Part shown: positions 1-6,496 of the stretch, one piece after another
Numbering within the stretch: position 1 is the first letter of the stretch
Layout of the letters: every line of letters begins with the position of its first letter
Assembly (NCBI GenBank): GCA_900546385.1
Contig: URCT01000037.1
Coordinates: forward strand, 1-20,101
DNA from: an uncultured Eubacteriales bacterium
GTDB lineage: Bacteria > Bacillota > Clostridia > Oscillospirales > CAG-382
DNA length: 20,101 bases
Reading direction: 5' to 3'
Program-made: the position numbers and the translations under genes
Notes under the pieces: model-generated
Told to the model about the DNA's origin: nothing
Database searches by the model: none
The model's input: the letters and a program-made list of their open reading frames with translations, nothing else

Positions 1-169
1 TGGTTGTTGTTAAAATGACCGGCGTTCATCAGGTAACCGGTTTTGTGAAAAGCTGCAACTTCGCTGGGTATCGCCGGCAATGATTTGAATCGGTGCGAGG
101 TTCCGGCTTTGCAGCACAAAATTAGAGCGAACAGAAAAAGAACAGCTGTATTCTTCGCAAACAGAGTAG

Positions 170-413
170 GTTAAGGGTGGTGCGAATGGGAGGCGGAGGG
201 TGGAAAAGAGTAACTTTGGATAGCAATAAGGAAAGGTTTGTGCGAAAGAAAGCTTTTGGTTTGTGAAAATGGAATTTTTTTGCGGACAGTAGTTAAGGGC
301 GGTTGGAAGGGGCAGCGGAGGGCAGAAAAGGATTGTTTTGGATGGCAATAAGGAAAGGTTTGTGCGAATAAAAGGCTTTTTGTACGTAAAAAAGGCTGCT
401 TTTGAGGACAGTA
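170..413. repeat. Two near-tandem 122-bp direct repeats
   Basis: Unit 1 (170-291) and unit 2 (292-413) are offset by exactly 122 bp. The best-conserved core is 215-246 against 337-368, 32 bp with one mismatch (A222/G344). Both units begin with GTTAAGGG and end with GGACAGTA. The middle parts diverge by substitutions and a small indel. A weaker third echo, GAAGCTTTTGAGG near 455-467, resembles the AAGCTTTTGG part of unit 1. No terminal inverted repeats or target-site duplications were seen, so a mobile origin is not shown. Confidence 0.75.
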
Positions 414-820
414 AAAAGTTGTTTAAACAAGCGATGTTTTGGTTGCGAAAACGAGAAGCTTTTGAGGGAAAAACGTAAAGCTTTCTGTAAATGGAAAACT
501 TTTGTCTTTCGGAAAAGGCAGTTTTTTCAGCCCATATAAAGCCAACCGATAAAAAAAGCTTTTTTCAGCGCACGACGACACCAACTTCGCACCGCACCCA
601 AACTAACGCGCAGTCACAAATTTTATCCGCGACAACCTACTGTGAGCTTGCAGTAAAACAACTCTTTTTCGAAAAACATCAGTCTTGCGTCTGCACTACG
701 GTAACCCTTTCGCACCGATTCAAAGCCTTTACGCCGGCGTTTTGTGGGCAAAACCGGTTTCGGCACGAGCCGCCGGAAAACTTTGCAAAATTACTTCCGA
801 CAGAGCTTTGAATCGTCCCC

Positions 821-1014
821 GGAGTCCAGAGGTTCGCAAACCTCTGGGGTACTCCCCGTTCTTTTCGTACAAGCGAAAAGAATAAAACCGTTCTCCCTTG
901 CAGGGAGTTCCGAGGTTTTGCAAACCTCGAATCAGCGCACCCAAGCAACACATTCTCTCTAATCCAATTAAATCCTTTCGCTGCTTCGCGGATTTTTCGC
1001 CGCCCTGCGGCGGC
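821..1014. repeat. Cluster of five small perfect hairpins
   Basis: The hairpins in order are: CCAGAGGTT/AACCTCTGG (826-834 with 839-847), nested in GGAGT/ACTCC (821-825 with 851-855); TTCTTTTCG/CGAAAAGAA (859-867 with 874-882); CTCCC/GGGAG (893-897 with 903-907); the near-palindrome CGAGGTTTTGCAAACCTCG (911-929); and GCCGCC/GGCGGC (999-1004 with 1009-1014). The first and fourth share the GAGGTT...GCAAACCTC theme, so they look like variants of one module. Part of the cluster recurs inverted at the right end of the window. The modular palindromes suggest a REP/BOX-like intergenic repeat, which is inference. Confidence 0.75.
909..978 (+). repeat. Dispersed intergenic repeat, left copy
   Basis: Positions 909-934 (26 bp, including CGAGGTTTTGCAAACCTCG) and 961-978 (AATCCAATTAAATCCTTT) are perfect inverted matches to 20040-20065 and 19997-20014. 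The segments between the two blocks are 26 and 25 bp long and only partly alike. Conserved blocks around a diverged spacer of almost constant length point to a true repeat family rather than chance. Confidence 0.85.
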
Positions 1015-1034
1015 ACTCCCGGCAGCAAAGCCGC

Positions 1035-1067
1035 AAAAAAGCGAAAGCCGCTTTCCGGCTTTCGCTT
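1035..1067 (-). terminator. Rho-independent terminator after putP-like gene
   Basis: On the minus strand a 12-bp stem (AAGCGAAAGCCG paired with CGGCTTTCGCTT, 1039-1050 and 1056-1067) with a 5-nt loop is followed by six U (1035-1040 on the plus strand reads AAAAAA, partly shared with the stem). It lies 24 bp past the stop codon of the symporter, as expected for its terminator. Confidence 0.85.
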
Positions 1068-1090
1068 TTCGCTTCATAACATCTGTTTTC

Positions 1091-2671
1091 TTAGGCTTCC
1101 ACGTAGTTTTTCGCCGCTTCGAAATCCGCTTCGATTTGTGCCGACGGCTTCGCTGAAGCAAGCGAAACCACAAGGATAAAGAGGCACGAAACAAGGAACG
1201 CCGGCATCAGTTCGTAAATGCCGAAAATTCCGCCGAGCGGCTTCAATAACAGCTTCCAGATAAACACCGTCGCGCCGCCGGAAATCATACCGGCAATCGC
1301 TCCGGCACGGTTCGTGCGCTTCCAGAACAGCGAGAACAGCATGATCGGGCCGAAGGTGGCGCCAAAGCCCGACCATGCAAACGACACGATTTCGAAAATA
1401 ACGCTGTTTTCATTCCATGCAATGCCAATGCCGATGAGCGAAATGAACAACAGCACCACACGGGAAACGCGCATGACCTGACGGTCGGTCGCGTCCTTCC
1501 TGATAATGCCTTCATAAATGTTTTTGGAGACAGCAGAGGCTGCAATTAACAGGTACGAGTCGGACGAGCTGATGGTCGCCGCCAAAATTCCGGCCATGAT
1601 GATACCGGCAACGATCGGGAATGCATGGAAGAGCATTTTGGCAAGATTTGCAAAGACGTTTTCCGCACCGCTTTTGGTGAGAAGAGTCGGATCGGTTCCC
1701 AAAAGGCTTCTGCCGAGTACGCCGATGAACACGGCAGAAAACAGCGAGATAACCACCCAAACGGTGGCAATGCGGCGCGAACGCTTCAGTTCCGAACGCT
1801 TGCGGATCGCCATAAAGCGCAACAGCACCTGCGGCATACCGAAGTAGCCGAGTCCCCACGAAGCTGTCGAAAGAATGGTAAGCAGTCCGTACGGCAGCGC
1901 GTCGCCAAAAAGCGGCTTGCCGTTTTCGATAAGCTGAACGCCGGTTTCGGCGTCAGTAAGCGGCTGCGCCATGCCGGTCAGCGTGAAATAACCGGGAATG
2001 GCCTTGGCATTTTCAATGACTGCGCCGAAGCCGCCGGCATTCACAACGCCGATGCCGAGCACGCTCACCAAAGCGACGATCATGACCACCGCCTGCATGA
2101 AATCCGACGCACTCTCGGCAAGAAAGCCGCCAAGGAAAGTATAAACAATGACAAACACCGCGCCGACAATCATCATCACATGATAATCATAGCCGAAAAG
2201 GCCGGAAAACAATTTTCCACAGGTGACAAAGCAGCTGGCAGCATAAACCGTAAAGAAAATGAGAATAAAGGTGGCGGAAATGCCCAAAATCACCTTTTTC
2301 TTTTCACGAAAACGGTTGCTTAAGAAATCGGGAACCGTAATGGCATCGCCCGAAACCGCCGAATAGGCACGCAGTCTTTTGGACACGCACAGCCAGTTTA
2401 TGTAGGTGCCGACCGCAAGACCGATGGCCGTCCAAGCCGCGTCTGCGATACCGCACCAATAAGCAACGCCCGGAAGACCCATTAACAGCCAGCCGCTCAT
2501 ATCCGATGCTTCCGCACTCATGGCCGCGACCCAAGGACCGAGCGAACGGCCGCCCAAAAAGTAGTTTTCAGAGTTTGCCTGTGATCTTTTGGCGAAAAAG
2601 ACGCCGATCAGAATGACGATGAGCATATATCCTATCATAGCACATAGGATCTGCATTGTTTCACCGTTCAT
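1091..2671 (-). CDS. putP: Sodium/proline symporter, PutP type (SSS family)
   Basis: A 526-residue inner-membrane carrier of the sodium:solute symporter family, length typical for PutP. It would take up proline or a similar solute with Na+. Visible family marks are YFLGGRSLGPWVAAMSAEAS followed by DMSGWLLMGLPG near residues 37-68 (the E. coli PutP TM2 region carrying the Na+-site Asp), GLGYFGMPQVLLRFMAIR in the middle, and ISSSDSYLLIAASAVSKNIY later; most of the chain is hydrophobic helix. I chose the ATG at 2671 because an upstream in-frame GTG at 2680 touches the AGAAAGG sequence, whereas this ATG lies 9 nt from it. It is a single gene with its own extended -10 promoter and terminator. Proline as substrate is inferred from similarity; other SSS substrates are possible. 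Confidence 0.9.
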   Translation of the reverse strand: MNGETMQILCAMIGYMLIVILIGVFFAKRSQANSENYFLGGRSLGPWVAAMSAEASDMSGWLLMGLPGVAYWCGIADAAWTAIGLAVGTYINWLCVSKRLRAYSAVSGDAITVPDFLSNRFREKKKVILGISATFILIFFTVYAASCFVTCGKLFSGLFGYDYHVMMIVGAVFVIVYTFLGGFLAESASDFMQAVVMIVALVSVLGIGVVNAGGFGAVIENAKAIPGYFTLTGMAQPLTDAETGVQLIENGKPLFGDALPYGLLTILSTASWGLGYFGMPQVLLRFMAIRKRSELKRSRRIATVWVVISLFSAVFIGVLGRSLLGTDPTLLTKSGAENVFANLAKMLFHAFPIVAGIIMAGILAATISSSDSYLLIAASAVSKNIYEGIIRKDATDRQVMRVSRVVLLFISLIGIGIAWNENSVIFEIVSFAWSGFGATFGPIMLFSLFWKRTNRAGAIAGMISGGATVFIWKLLLKPLGGIFGIYELMPAFLVSCLFILVVSLASAKPSAQIEADFEAAKNYVEA

Positions 2672-2713
2672 GTGAATCACCCTTTCTGTGATACGTCAAT
2701 GTAATAATGATTT

Positions 2714-2722
2714 ATTATATCA
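2714..2722 (-). promoter_or_regulatory. Extended -10 promoter for the symporter
   Basis: On the minus strand this reads TGATATAAT, a TGN extension joined to a perfect -10 hexamer, 42 nt upstream of the ATG. No good -35 hexamer sits 16-18 nt upstream, consistent with the extended -10 type. Confidence 0.6.
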
Positions 2723-2767
2723 CAAGGGTAAAGCGCAAATGTTAAGTGGCTGTTAAATATGGGCAAG

Positions 2768-3481
2768 TCAATCGAAAAACTTGCAAATAAAGTCCATAAA
2801 AGCCGAACGGATGACCGGTTTCCCGTCGTTTTTTCGATTTTCCGCGTCCGCATACTGCAAAGCGTCGAGCTGTTCGGAGGTAAATCCATGGGAAAGGAAC
2901 ACCTCTCGGTCGAGCGTGACTGTGTCCGAAGCACCGCTTTCCGCACCGGCAAGGCACAGCGGCGGATACAGCACGCACCACCAATTGCGCCCGTCGGCGC
3001 GTCCGATATCCACGCGCAGCGTCAGATACTCATCGGCGGGAAAGGTGTACGCGCCATAACGGCGCACAGGCGCACGCTCATAGCCGAAATGCACACGCGC
3101 ATCGTCGGTTGAACCGCTGTCCCGAACAGCCTTTTGAGCGATTTTTTCGATGGAAAACAGGTTTGTGCGGATGGCAAGGCGCGCGCTTTCGGCCGAGCGA
3201 CAGTTGCCAAACCAGACCGGCGCGTTTTCAAGCAGCGCATCACGCACGGCAAGCTTGGTGCGGTTATCGCGTTCGTTTTGTGCGTTTGCCACCACACGCA
3301 AGCGCACGATGCTGTCGCAAAGCGGAACGACCGGCTCATTATGCAAGGGGATGGCACGCGCGGCACATGCAAAAATGACAAAGCACACTGCAAAAGCACA
3401 AAGCAGGCTGTTTTTTGCCTCGCAAAGCAAAAGGCGCCGCGGTACATGAGCAAAAAGGCGCGGTACAAACGTTTTTTTCAT
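2768..3481 (-). CDS. spoIIR: Stage II sporulation protein R (SpoIIR)
   Basis: A 237-residue protein matching SpoIIR, the forespore-made secreted signal that triggers SpoIIGA to process pro-sigma-E in the mother cell. A hydrophobic segment (about residues 24-46) acts as membrane anchor or signal. Family blocks follow: RLRVVANAQNERDNRTKLAV then RDAL (60-82), and YTFPADEYLTLRVDIG running into NWWCVLYPPLCLA (145-178), the most diagnostic stretch of the family. The ATG has AAGGAG (3491-3496) nine nt upstream. The gene is divergent from the sugar kinase, and a forespore-type promoter is visible upstream. No terminator was found after it, so read-through towards the symporter is possible. It indicates that the organism is, or descends from, an endospore former. 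Confidence 0.9.
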   Translation of the reverse strand: MKKTFVPRLFAHVPRRLLLCEAKNSLLCAFAVCFVIFACAARAIPLHNEPVVPLCDSIVRLRVVANAQNERDNRTKLAVRDALLENAPVWFGNCRSAESARLAIRTNLFSIEKIAQKAVRDSGSTDDARVHFGYERAPVRRYGAYTFPADEYLTLRVDIGRADGRNWWCVLYPPLCLAGAESGASDTVTLDREVFLSHGFTSEQLDALQYADAENRKNDGKPVIRSAFMDFICKFFD

Positions 3482-3536
3482 AACTGACAGCTCCTTGAAA
3501 CCGGCAAAACCGGAAAATTTTTCTCGTTGTACTGTC

Positions 3537-3564
3537 AGTATTGCCGTATCCGGTATTTTTATAC
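3537..3564 (-). promoter_or_regulatory. Possible sigma-F promoter of spoIIR
   Basis: On the minus strand GTATA, 14 nt, then GGCAATACT fits the forespore sigma-F pattern (GYWTA, about 15 nt, GGnnAnAnTW) with a spacer one nt short. It is about 55 nt upstream of the start codon. spoIIR is a known sigma-F target in Bacillus subtilis. No convincing sigma-A pair was seen in this position. Confidence 0.5.
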
Positions 3565-3582
3565 AGTCGGCTCCCGTCGGTC

Positions 3583-3611
3583 TTGACTTTCGCGGACAAA
3601 TTCGGTATAAT
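3583..3611 (+). promoter_or_regulatory. Sigma-A promoter of the sugar kinase
   Basis: TTGACT (3583-3588), a 17-nt spacer and TATAAT (3606-3611), near-perfect housekeeping consensus, 45 nt upstream of the kinase ATG. It lies just upstream of the spoIIR promoter, transcribing away from it. Confidence 0.85.
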
Positions 3612-3656
3612 AGTTACAATAAAGGAAGAAAATACCTGTGAGAAAGGACGACCGTT

Positions 3657-4595
3657 ATGAGAAAACCGCGGATTTTGACCATCGGAAACGCCGCTATGAC
3701 GTTTATCTGCACCGCCGAACGCTTTCCGGAAGCTGACGACACACTTGTTTCCGAAGGCGGCTTGCAGATTTTTCCCGGCGGAAAGGGCCTAAACGCCGCG
3801 CTTTGCTGTGCACGGCTCGGAACGGATGCGGTGCTTTGCGCCCGTGCAGGCAACGATGTTTACGCAAAGAGAATAGCCGAATTCTGCGCCAAGGACAGCA
3901 TTGACACGCGTTTCGTCTTTTTCGACAGCGACAATAAAACCGATCTTGTTCAGGTGTTCCGTGCGCCGGGTGAAGCGTGCGGCCGCACGATCGTATTCCC
4001 GGGTGCCGGAGCGGCTCTTTCGCCGGACAATGTGGAGGAGGCCTTCACCTGCTACCCCGACGGCGTTTACATTTGCGGCGAAACGGCGGCGGAAAACATC
4101 TATTTTGCCGTTTCCAAAGCCAAAGAGCAGAAAATTCCTGCATTTTTGAATCTTACCGATCTTCCGTCGGATTTTGATCCGCATTCGGTGGGTGTATGCG
4201 AGGTGCTTCTGCCGGATGAAGAACAGACCGAGAAGCTCACCGGCGTTGCACCGACCGGTGCGGACAATGCACTTCGTGCCGCCATCAAGCTTTCATCTCT
4301 CATTCACAACAAATATGTGGTCATACGGCTCGGAAAACGCGGTCTTTTTGTCTACGACGGGCTGCACCGGGAAATGATCACGGCACTCGATGTACACGAA
4401 ACCGATACGTCCCGTGCCGGAGACGCGTTTGCCGCCTCGCTTGCGGCGCGCTACCTGCAAAACGGCGGCAACATTTCCGATGCGGCGCGTTTTGCCGCCT
4501 GTGTCGGGGCTTACAGTGTCACCCAAAGCGGCACGGATTCTTTTCCGACCGTAGGGCAGCTTGAAGAATTCATCAATCGCTACAATGAGCGGTAG
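3657..4595 (+). CDS. Ribokinase-like carbohydrate kinase (PfkB family)
   Basis: A cytosolic 312-residue protein of the PfkB family, expected to phosphorylate a sugar or nucleoside with ATP. The first family signature is GGKGLNAA (41-48). The second is DTSRAGDAF (250-258), where the usual DTxGAGD has Arg at position 253 in place of Gly; the catalytic Asp256 is kept. The N-terminal substrate Asp of ribokinase (N-x-D motif) also appears replaced (GNAAMTF, 10-16), and the NxxE-type motif reads PDEE (186-189). The ATG has AAAGGA eight nt upstream. It is a single gene with its own promoter and a terminator shared with the convergent TM2 gene. The fold is certain; ribose as substrate is doubtful, and fructose-, tagatose- or nucleoside-kinase activity is equally possible. 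Confidence 0.85.
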   Translation: MRKPRILTIGNAAMTFICTAERFPEADDTLVSEGGLQIFPGGKGLNAALCCARLGTDAVLCARAGNDVYAKRIAEFCAKDSIDTRFVFFDSDNKTDLVQVFRAPGEACGRTIVFPGAGAALSPDNVEEAFTCYPDGVYICGETAAENIYFAVSKAKEQKIPAFLNLTDLPSDFDPHSVGVCEVLLPDEEQTEKLTGVAPTGADNALRAAIKLSSLIHNKYVVIRLGKRGLFVYDGLHREMITALDVHETDTSRAGDAFAASLAARYLQNGGNISDAARFAACVGAYSVTQSGTDSFPTVGQLEEFINRYNER

Positions 4596-4678
4596 AACAA
4601 AAAAAACGATAACCCTGCGCGGCTTGCCCTATAAGGCCGGTAAAGCATTGACGGTCGAAAACTCCAAAAAGAGAAAAC

Positions 4679-4702
4679 GCGGAGAGCATTGAAACTCTCC
4701 GC
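4679..4702. terminator. Bidirectional terminator between kinase and TM2 gene
   Basis: GCGGAGAG (4679-4686), an 8-nt loop and CTCTCCGC (4695-4702) form a perfect 8-bp stem. The plus side is followed by TATTTTCATT and the minus side by GTTTTCTCTTTTT, so it can serve both convergent genes. Confidence 0.8.
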
Positions 4703-4720
4703 TATTTTCATTGGTCTGTT

Positions 4721-5056
4721 TTAGAGAACCATCATGATATTGTTGTAGTTCAATTCACGCGTTCTGTTCTGAACGGTAAACCAGTCGATGATAGTCAAAA
4801 TGCCGCACACACCGCAGGTCAACAGCTTGAGAATGCCCATACCGATATCGCCGAGCATAAAACGATCAATGCCAAGATAACCAAGGAAAATTGAAATGAT
4901 AAGCAGCGTTGTGGAATCCTTGATATCCACCGTGGTAAGCAACGCGAACTTTCCTTCATCGGCAGCAAGCATCTTCTCTCTGAGATAAACGATTTTATCT
5001 GCCGGAAGGTTCTTTTGGTTGGACATGATAAACATATCAACTTTTTGTGCATCCAT
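4721..5056 (-). CDS. TM2 domain-containing membrane protein
   Basis: A 111-residue membrane protein. Residues about 48-95 form the TM2 domain: two helices around the signature GYLGIDRFMLGDIGMGILKL (59-78), ending in IIDWF. The first 45 residues are hydrophilic. The function of TM2 proteins is unknown. The start at 5056 is chosen because AGGAGG lies 8 nt upstream (5065-5070) and the domain is complete; a longer in-frame reading to 5161 would overlap the upstream gene. It follows the DUF2752 gene by 70 bp, which contains a 7-bp stem (TGCAAAA/TTTTGCA, 5091-5111). TM2 and DUF2752 genes are often neighbours, so co-transcription from the DUF2752 promoter is likely. Confidence 0.85.
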   Translation of the reverse strand: MDAQKVDMFIMSNQKNLPADKIVYLREKMLAADEGKFALLTTVDIKDSTTLLIISIFLGYLGIDRFMLGDIGMGILKLLTCGVCGILTIIDWFTVQNRTRELNYNNIMMVL

Positions 5057-5126
5057 GGTTGGTGCCTCCTGAAAAAATATTTTACAACCGTGCAAAAGCG
5101 CCTGTTTTGCAAGTATGTTGTTTCTT

Positions 5127-5534
5127 TTATAAGGGTTTATAAACGATTGCCGCATTCCCAAGCACCATGCGAAAGAGATGGTTCAAAAGAAGAAGCAGTG
5201 CAAACGCAATGAGAAAACCGTCCAAAAGCTTTCTGCTACGTCTGCCGATAAGCTTTTGCAGAAAGCGTGCATCCCGGTGCAGACATAGCCACAAAAAGAG
5301 CGGCAAAAGCGGAAAAAGCGCATGATAGGCAAACGCCGTTTGTATGTCGCCGCGGAAAAAGGAAAGCCACGCACGCGTCACGCCGCAGCACGGACAGGGA
5401 ATGCGGAAAATCCGCAAAAACGGACAGCCGAAAAGTGTCAGCGCACCGACGGCGGCAAAATAGGCGATGTGCCGCAAAAAAATCTTTCGCTTTTGTTCGG
5501 CGGTATAGCCGGAAAATAATTCACGCAGTTTCAT
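5127..5534 (-). CDS. DUF2752 family membrane protein, likely leaderless
   Basis: A 135-residue protein with about three membrane helices. The DUF2752 signature is clear: GCPFLRIFRIPCPCCGVTRA (36-55), then GDIQTAFAYHALFPLLPLF, with the conserved Cys and CGxTRA motif. The family function is unknown. The only suitable start is the ATG at 5534, since later codons would cut into the domain. It has no Shine-Dalgarno sequence, and the -10 hexamer of a perfect promoter ends only 6 nt upstream, so transcription should begin at or next to the A of the ATG. It probably leads into the TM2 gene. Confidence 0.85.
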   Translation of the reverse strand: MKLRELFSGYTAEQKRKIFLRHIAYFAAVGALTLFGCPFLRIFRIPCPCCGVTRAWLSFFRGDIQTAFAYHALFPLLPLFLWLCLHRDARFLQKLIGRRSRKLLDGFLIAFALLLLLNHLFRMVLGNAAIVYKPL

Positions 5535-5540
5535 ACTATC

Positions 5541-5569
5541 ATTATACAGAACAAAGGCTGATTTGTCAA
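5541..5569 (-). promoter_or_regulatory. Perfect sigma-A promoter abutting the DUF2752 start
   Basis: On the minus strand TTGACA (5564-5569), a 17-nt spacer and TATAAT (5541-5546) match full consensus. The ATG begins 6 nt beyond the -10, leaving no room for a ribosome binding site. Confidence 0.85.
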
Positions 5570-5624
5570 CCGCTTTAACAAAAAAAGCGAATTTTGTCGG
5601 ATTTTGGCAAAGCTTTGATCTCTT

Positions 5625-5882
5625 TTATCGCTCTTTGATTACCCAATCAAGTGCCGCCGCGCCGCCGAACACGATCGGCACACACACGCCTAGTGCGCCG
5701 AATGATTCCCTTAGCATTCGTACCTGTGCGGCACTTTCGGCACGGCTTACGAGCGACAGAAGCGCAAGACTGCCAAATAATACCGCCAAAAGCCCGATGC
5801 GCAGTGCGCATTTTGCTTCCTTCGCCAGGCTGTTGTAATAGCTCTCCCATTTTTGTGTGCTTTTATGTACTCTTTTTTTCAC
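5625..5882 (-). CDS. Small two-helix membrane protein, unknown function
   Basis: An 85-residue protein not recognised as any family. The first 28 residues are basic and hydrophilic (KKRVHKSTQKWESYYNSLAK). Two hydrophobic helices follow, about residues 30-48 (LRIGLLAVLFGSLALLSLV) and 60-80 (FGALGVCVPIVFGGAAALDW). The GTG at 5882 is preferred because AAAGGAG ends 9 nt before it; a TTG one codon upstream is the alternative. It is divergent from nrdR. No clear promoter or terminator of its own was identified. The good ribosome site and sensible topology support a real gene. Confidence 0.6.
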   Translation of the reverse strand: MKKRVHKSTQKWESYYNSLAKEAKCALRIGLLAVLFGSLALLSLVSRAESAAQVRMLRESFGALGVCVPIVFGGAAALDWVIKER

Positions 5883-5922
5883 CAAAGCTCTCTCCTTTAT
5901 CGGTTGAATTTCGAAAAAACTG

Positions 5923-5951
5923 TTGCAAATGCCTCTTTTTTATGTTACAAT
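5923..5951 (+). promoter_or_regulatory. Sigma-A promoter of nrdR
   Basis: TTGCAA (5923-5928), 17-nt spacer, TACAAT (5946-5951), 35 nt upstream of the nrdR ATG. Confidence 0.75.
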
Positions 5952-5986
5952 AAGGAAAAGCAAACACGTGAAAGGTTGTGAAACCC

Positions 5987-6439
5987 ATGAAATGCCCTTC
6001 CTGCGGCCATCCCGAAAGCAAGGTGCTTGACAGCCGTCCTGCCAACGAGGGCAACAGCATCCGCCGCCGCCGCGAATGCCTCAAATGTCAAAAACGCTTC
6101 ACCACCTTTGAGACCATCGAAAGCGTCAGCTTTGTGGTGGTCAAGAAGGACAAAACGCGCGAGTCGTTCGACCGCATGAAGTTACTAAACGGTCTTGTGC
6201 GCGCCTGCGAGAAACGCCCGGTCACCATGGAACAGCTCGAAAACGCTGTCAGTGACATTGAGCAAAGCTTACAGGCAACCATGAAAAACGAGATCTCCTC
6301 CACCGAGATCGGCGAGCTTGTGATGGAAAAGCTCAAAGAGCTTGACGAGGTCGCCTATGTGCGCTTTGCGTCGGTCTACCGCCAGTTTAAGGACATTACC
6401 ACGTTCCGCGACGAATTAAACAAGCTGCTTGACAAATAA
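5987..6439 (+). CDS. nrdR: Transcriptional repressor NrdR
   Basis: A 150-residue repressor of ribonucleotide reductase genes that senses ATP/dATP. The zinc ribbon has Cys3, Cys6, Cys31 and Cys34 (MKCPSCG and ECLKCQKRF), followed by the RPA-rich linker SRPANEG and the ATP-cone (about 49-139, with VVVKKDKTRESFDRMKL and VAYVRFASVYRQF). The length is standard. The ATG at 5987 gives the canonical MKCPxCG start; an in-frame GTG at 5978 is too close to the AAAGG sequence. No ribonucleotide reductase gene is in the window, so targets lie elsewhere. A shared terminator separates it from the convergent M23 gene. Confidence 0.97.
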   Translation: MKCPSCGHPESKVLDSRPANEGNSIRRRRECLKCQKRFTTFETIESVSFVVVKKDKTRESFDRMKLLNGLVRACEKRPVTMEQLENAVSDIEQSLQATMKNEISSTEIGELVMEKLKELDEVAYVRFASVYRQFKDITTFRDELNKLLDK

Positions 6440-6442
6440 AAA

Positions 6443-6486
6443 AGCACGGACAGGATTTCCGAAGAAGTCTTGTCCGTGCTGTTTTT
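6443..6486. terminator. Bidirectional terminator between nrdR and M23 gene
   Basis: AGCACGGACA (6443-6452) pairs perfectly with TGTCCGTGCT (6471-6480) across an 18-nt loop. The plus side continues with GTTTTTTAT and the minus side with TTTTTTATTT, so it can end both convergent transcripts. Confidence 0.9.
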
Positions 6487-6496
6487 TATGATTTTG

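Larger units (their letters stand above)
1..1034. other. Non-coding spacer without a convincing gene
   Basis: I see no supportable protein or RNA gene in this stretch. The open frames on both strands lack recognisable domains, have low-complexity translations and mostly lack a ribosome binding site. Its content is repetitive: two 122-bp near-tandem units (170-413), an A/T-rich section (414-680), and a run of perfect small hairpins (821-1014). The repeat period of 122 is not a multiple of three, which argues against coding. The left edge is cut by the window, so a gene lying outside could use this as its flank. Confidence 0.7.

Noticed and set aside
10..348. 112-residue open frame on the minus strand
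   Set aside because: It lies across the 122-bp repeats, whose period is not a multiple of three, has a low-complexity Pro/Leu/Ser-rich translation, and shows no domain.
491..811. 106-residue open frame on the plus strand
   Set aside because: No domain, no convincing ribosome site, and it runs into the hairpin cluster region; composition is not like neighbouring genes.
821..1014. Possible CRISPR array
   Set aside because: The repeated palindromes differ in sequence and spacing, there are no unique spacers of even length and no cas gene.
1625..2323. 232-residue open frame on the plus strand opposite putP
   Set aside because: Antisense shadow of a well-conserved symporter gene; His/Lys/Asn-rich composition typical of reverse frames of membrane proteins.
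5057..5161. Longer TM2 protein starting at 5161
   Set aside because: It would overlap the DUF2752 gene and ignores the perfect AGGAGG in front of 5056.
5570..5624. Terminator after the small membrane protein gene
   Set aside because: There is a run of A/T and a CAAAGCTTTG palindrome, but no stem followed directly by a U tract on the minus strand.
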